Source of the DNA: Chroococcidiopsidaceae cyanobacterium CP_BM_RX_35 | GTDB lineage: Bacteria; Cyanobacteriota; Cyanobacteriia; Cyanobacteriales; Chroococcidiopsidaceae | Length of the DNA: 6,269 nt | Reading direction: 5' to 3' | Assembly: GCA_019242465.1 (NCBI GenBank) | Contig: JAFAVL010000491.1 | Coordinates: forward strand, 1 to 6,269 | In this document: piece by piece, positions 5,811 to 6,269 of the stretch | Layout of the letters: each line of letters opens with the position of its first letter | Numbering within the stretch: the stretch's first letter is position 1 | Position numbers and translations under genes: made by a program | The notes under the pieces: model-generated | Databases searched by the model: none | Seen by the model: only the letters and a program-made list of their open reading frames with translations | What the model was told of the DNA's origin: nothing

Positions 5811-6003
5811 ATGGCTACGCAGTCAACGCCTCTACCTCTCGAAGAAAAGAGAAAGCTACGGATAGCCCAGAGTACTTACCGAGTATCTGGTCCTGATAGT
5901 TGCCCAACGTAACCACCTTGAGTCTATTACAGTTGCCACCCTCCGAGCGACTTTAGAAACTGATACCAGCTTCGAGTTGCCGAACGGAGGCAAATTTCTG
6001 TAA
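5811..6003 (+). pseudogene. possible frameshifted small gene of about 63 residues
   Basis: ATG 5811 begins MATQSTPLPLEEKRKLRIAQ and hits a stop at 5910-5912 after 33 codons. The +1 frame is open from 5866 and reads LTEYLVLIVAQRNHLESITV and onward to TAA at 6001-6003. Removing one base near 5869-5872 would join them into a protein of about 63 residues that looks helical, with a charged N-terminal half and a hydrophobic middle. It lies 37 bp upstream of the DUF2237 gene on the same strand. I recognise no family. It could be a decayed gene, a sequencing indel or chance. Confidence 0.3.
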
Positions 6004-6040
6004 CCTAGCAATCGAAGGTCTTTGTAGAAAAGTTGCTGTC

Positions 6041-6269
6041 ATGACAGAAGCAAGGAATGTTCTGGGGGAAGAGCTTGAAACCTGCTGTACATCTCCGATG
6101 ACCGGGTTTTATCGGGATGGAAAATGTAATACAGGAGGTGGTGACTTTGGCGCACATGTTGTCTGTGCGACAGTGACTAAAGAGTTCCTTGCCTTTACCA
6201 AGGCTAGGGGAAACGATTTGAGTACACCTGTGCCAACGTTCAACTTTCCTGGTTTAAAACCTGGCGATC
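6041..6269 (+). CDS. DUF2237-family protein, N-terminal part, cut by window edge
   Basis: ATG 6041 opens a frame that stays open to the right edge, giving 76 complete codons. The sequence matches what I know of the DUF2237 family almost from the first residues: NVLGEELETC (6-15), SPMTGFYRDGKCNTGGGDFG (18-37), HVVCATVTKEFLAFTKARGN (39-58), DLSTP (59-63) and FPGLKPGD (69-76). Conserved cysteines at 15, 29 and 42 (plus C16) could bind metal or take part in redox chemistry, but the family has no established function. Members are about 120 residues, so roughly the last third is missing. It looks soluble, with no signal peptide. The start is fixed by the family N-terminus; no clear Shine-Dalgarno precedes it. 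Confidence 0.88.
   Translation, partial: MTEARNVLGEELETCCTSPMTGFYRDGKCNTGGGDFGAHVVCATVTKEFLAFTKARGNDLSTPVPTFNFPGLKPGD

Noticed and set aside
5699..5896. 65-codon plus-strand frame
   Set aside because: No family features and a polar, random-looking composition. It conflicts with the more protein-like frame beginning at 5811.

Overview
The window looks like cyanobacterial chromosome. Three lines of evidence support this: three GCGATCGC (HIP1) octamers, a DUF3318-type protein of the kind seen in cyanobacteria, and two membrane-anchored Ser/Thr kinases that begin with a small Cys/His zinc-ribbon-like motif, a layout typical of filamentous cyanobacteria. I cannot name the genus from sequence alone.

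Layout from left to right. (1) Positions 2-403, minus strand: the first 134 codons of an NCS1 (purine/cytosine permease-like) membrane protein. It runs off the left edge and may be the N-terminus of a larger permease-histidine kinase. (2) Positions 404-626: an AT-rich divergent intergenic region. (3) Positions 627-737, plus strand: a possible 36-residue small ORF ending just before (4) a DUF3318-family protein at 749-1375. (5) Positions 1359-5332, minus strand: a two-gene unit of paralogous transmembrane Ser/Thr kinases. The upstream gene has 551 aa and the downstream gene 772 aa. They share a TAATG stop/start junction, and the unit's tail overlaps the DUF3318 gene convergently by 17 bp. (6) Positions 5333-6040: about 700 bp with no confident gene. 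It holds a palindrome, a start-less short reading frame on the minus strand, and a possible frameshifted small gene. (7) Positions 6041-6269, plus strand: the start of a DUF2237-family protein that runs off the right edge. Both edge genes are cut by the window and were read directly from the sequence.

The most distinctive part is the kinase pair. Each protein has a CxxxH...CxxC ribbon, a complete kinase domain of the HRDISPDN/DFGG/APQEQ type, a low-complexity linker, one membrane span, and a homologous C-terminal domain predicted to lie outside the cytoplasm. The downstream kinase adds a PPC-like beta domain and a Pro/Ser/Thr-rich tail. This suggests two co-translated receptor kinases that sense related envelope cues, the second with an extra surface module. 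The linkers of both genes carry related GC-rich DNA repeats, and the tail of the second gene is built from a 42-bp tandem duplication. These sites appear to evolve by repeat expansion. No mobile element, CRISPR array, tRNA or rRNA was seen.
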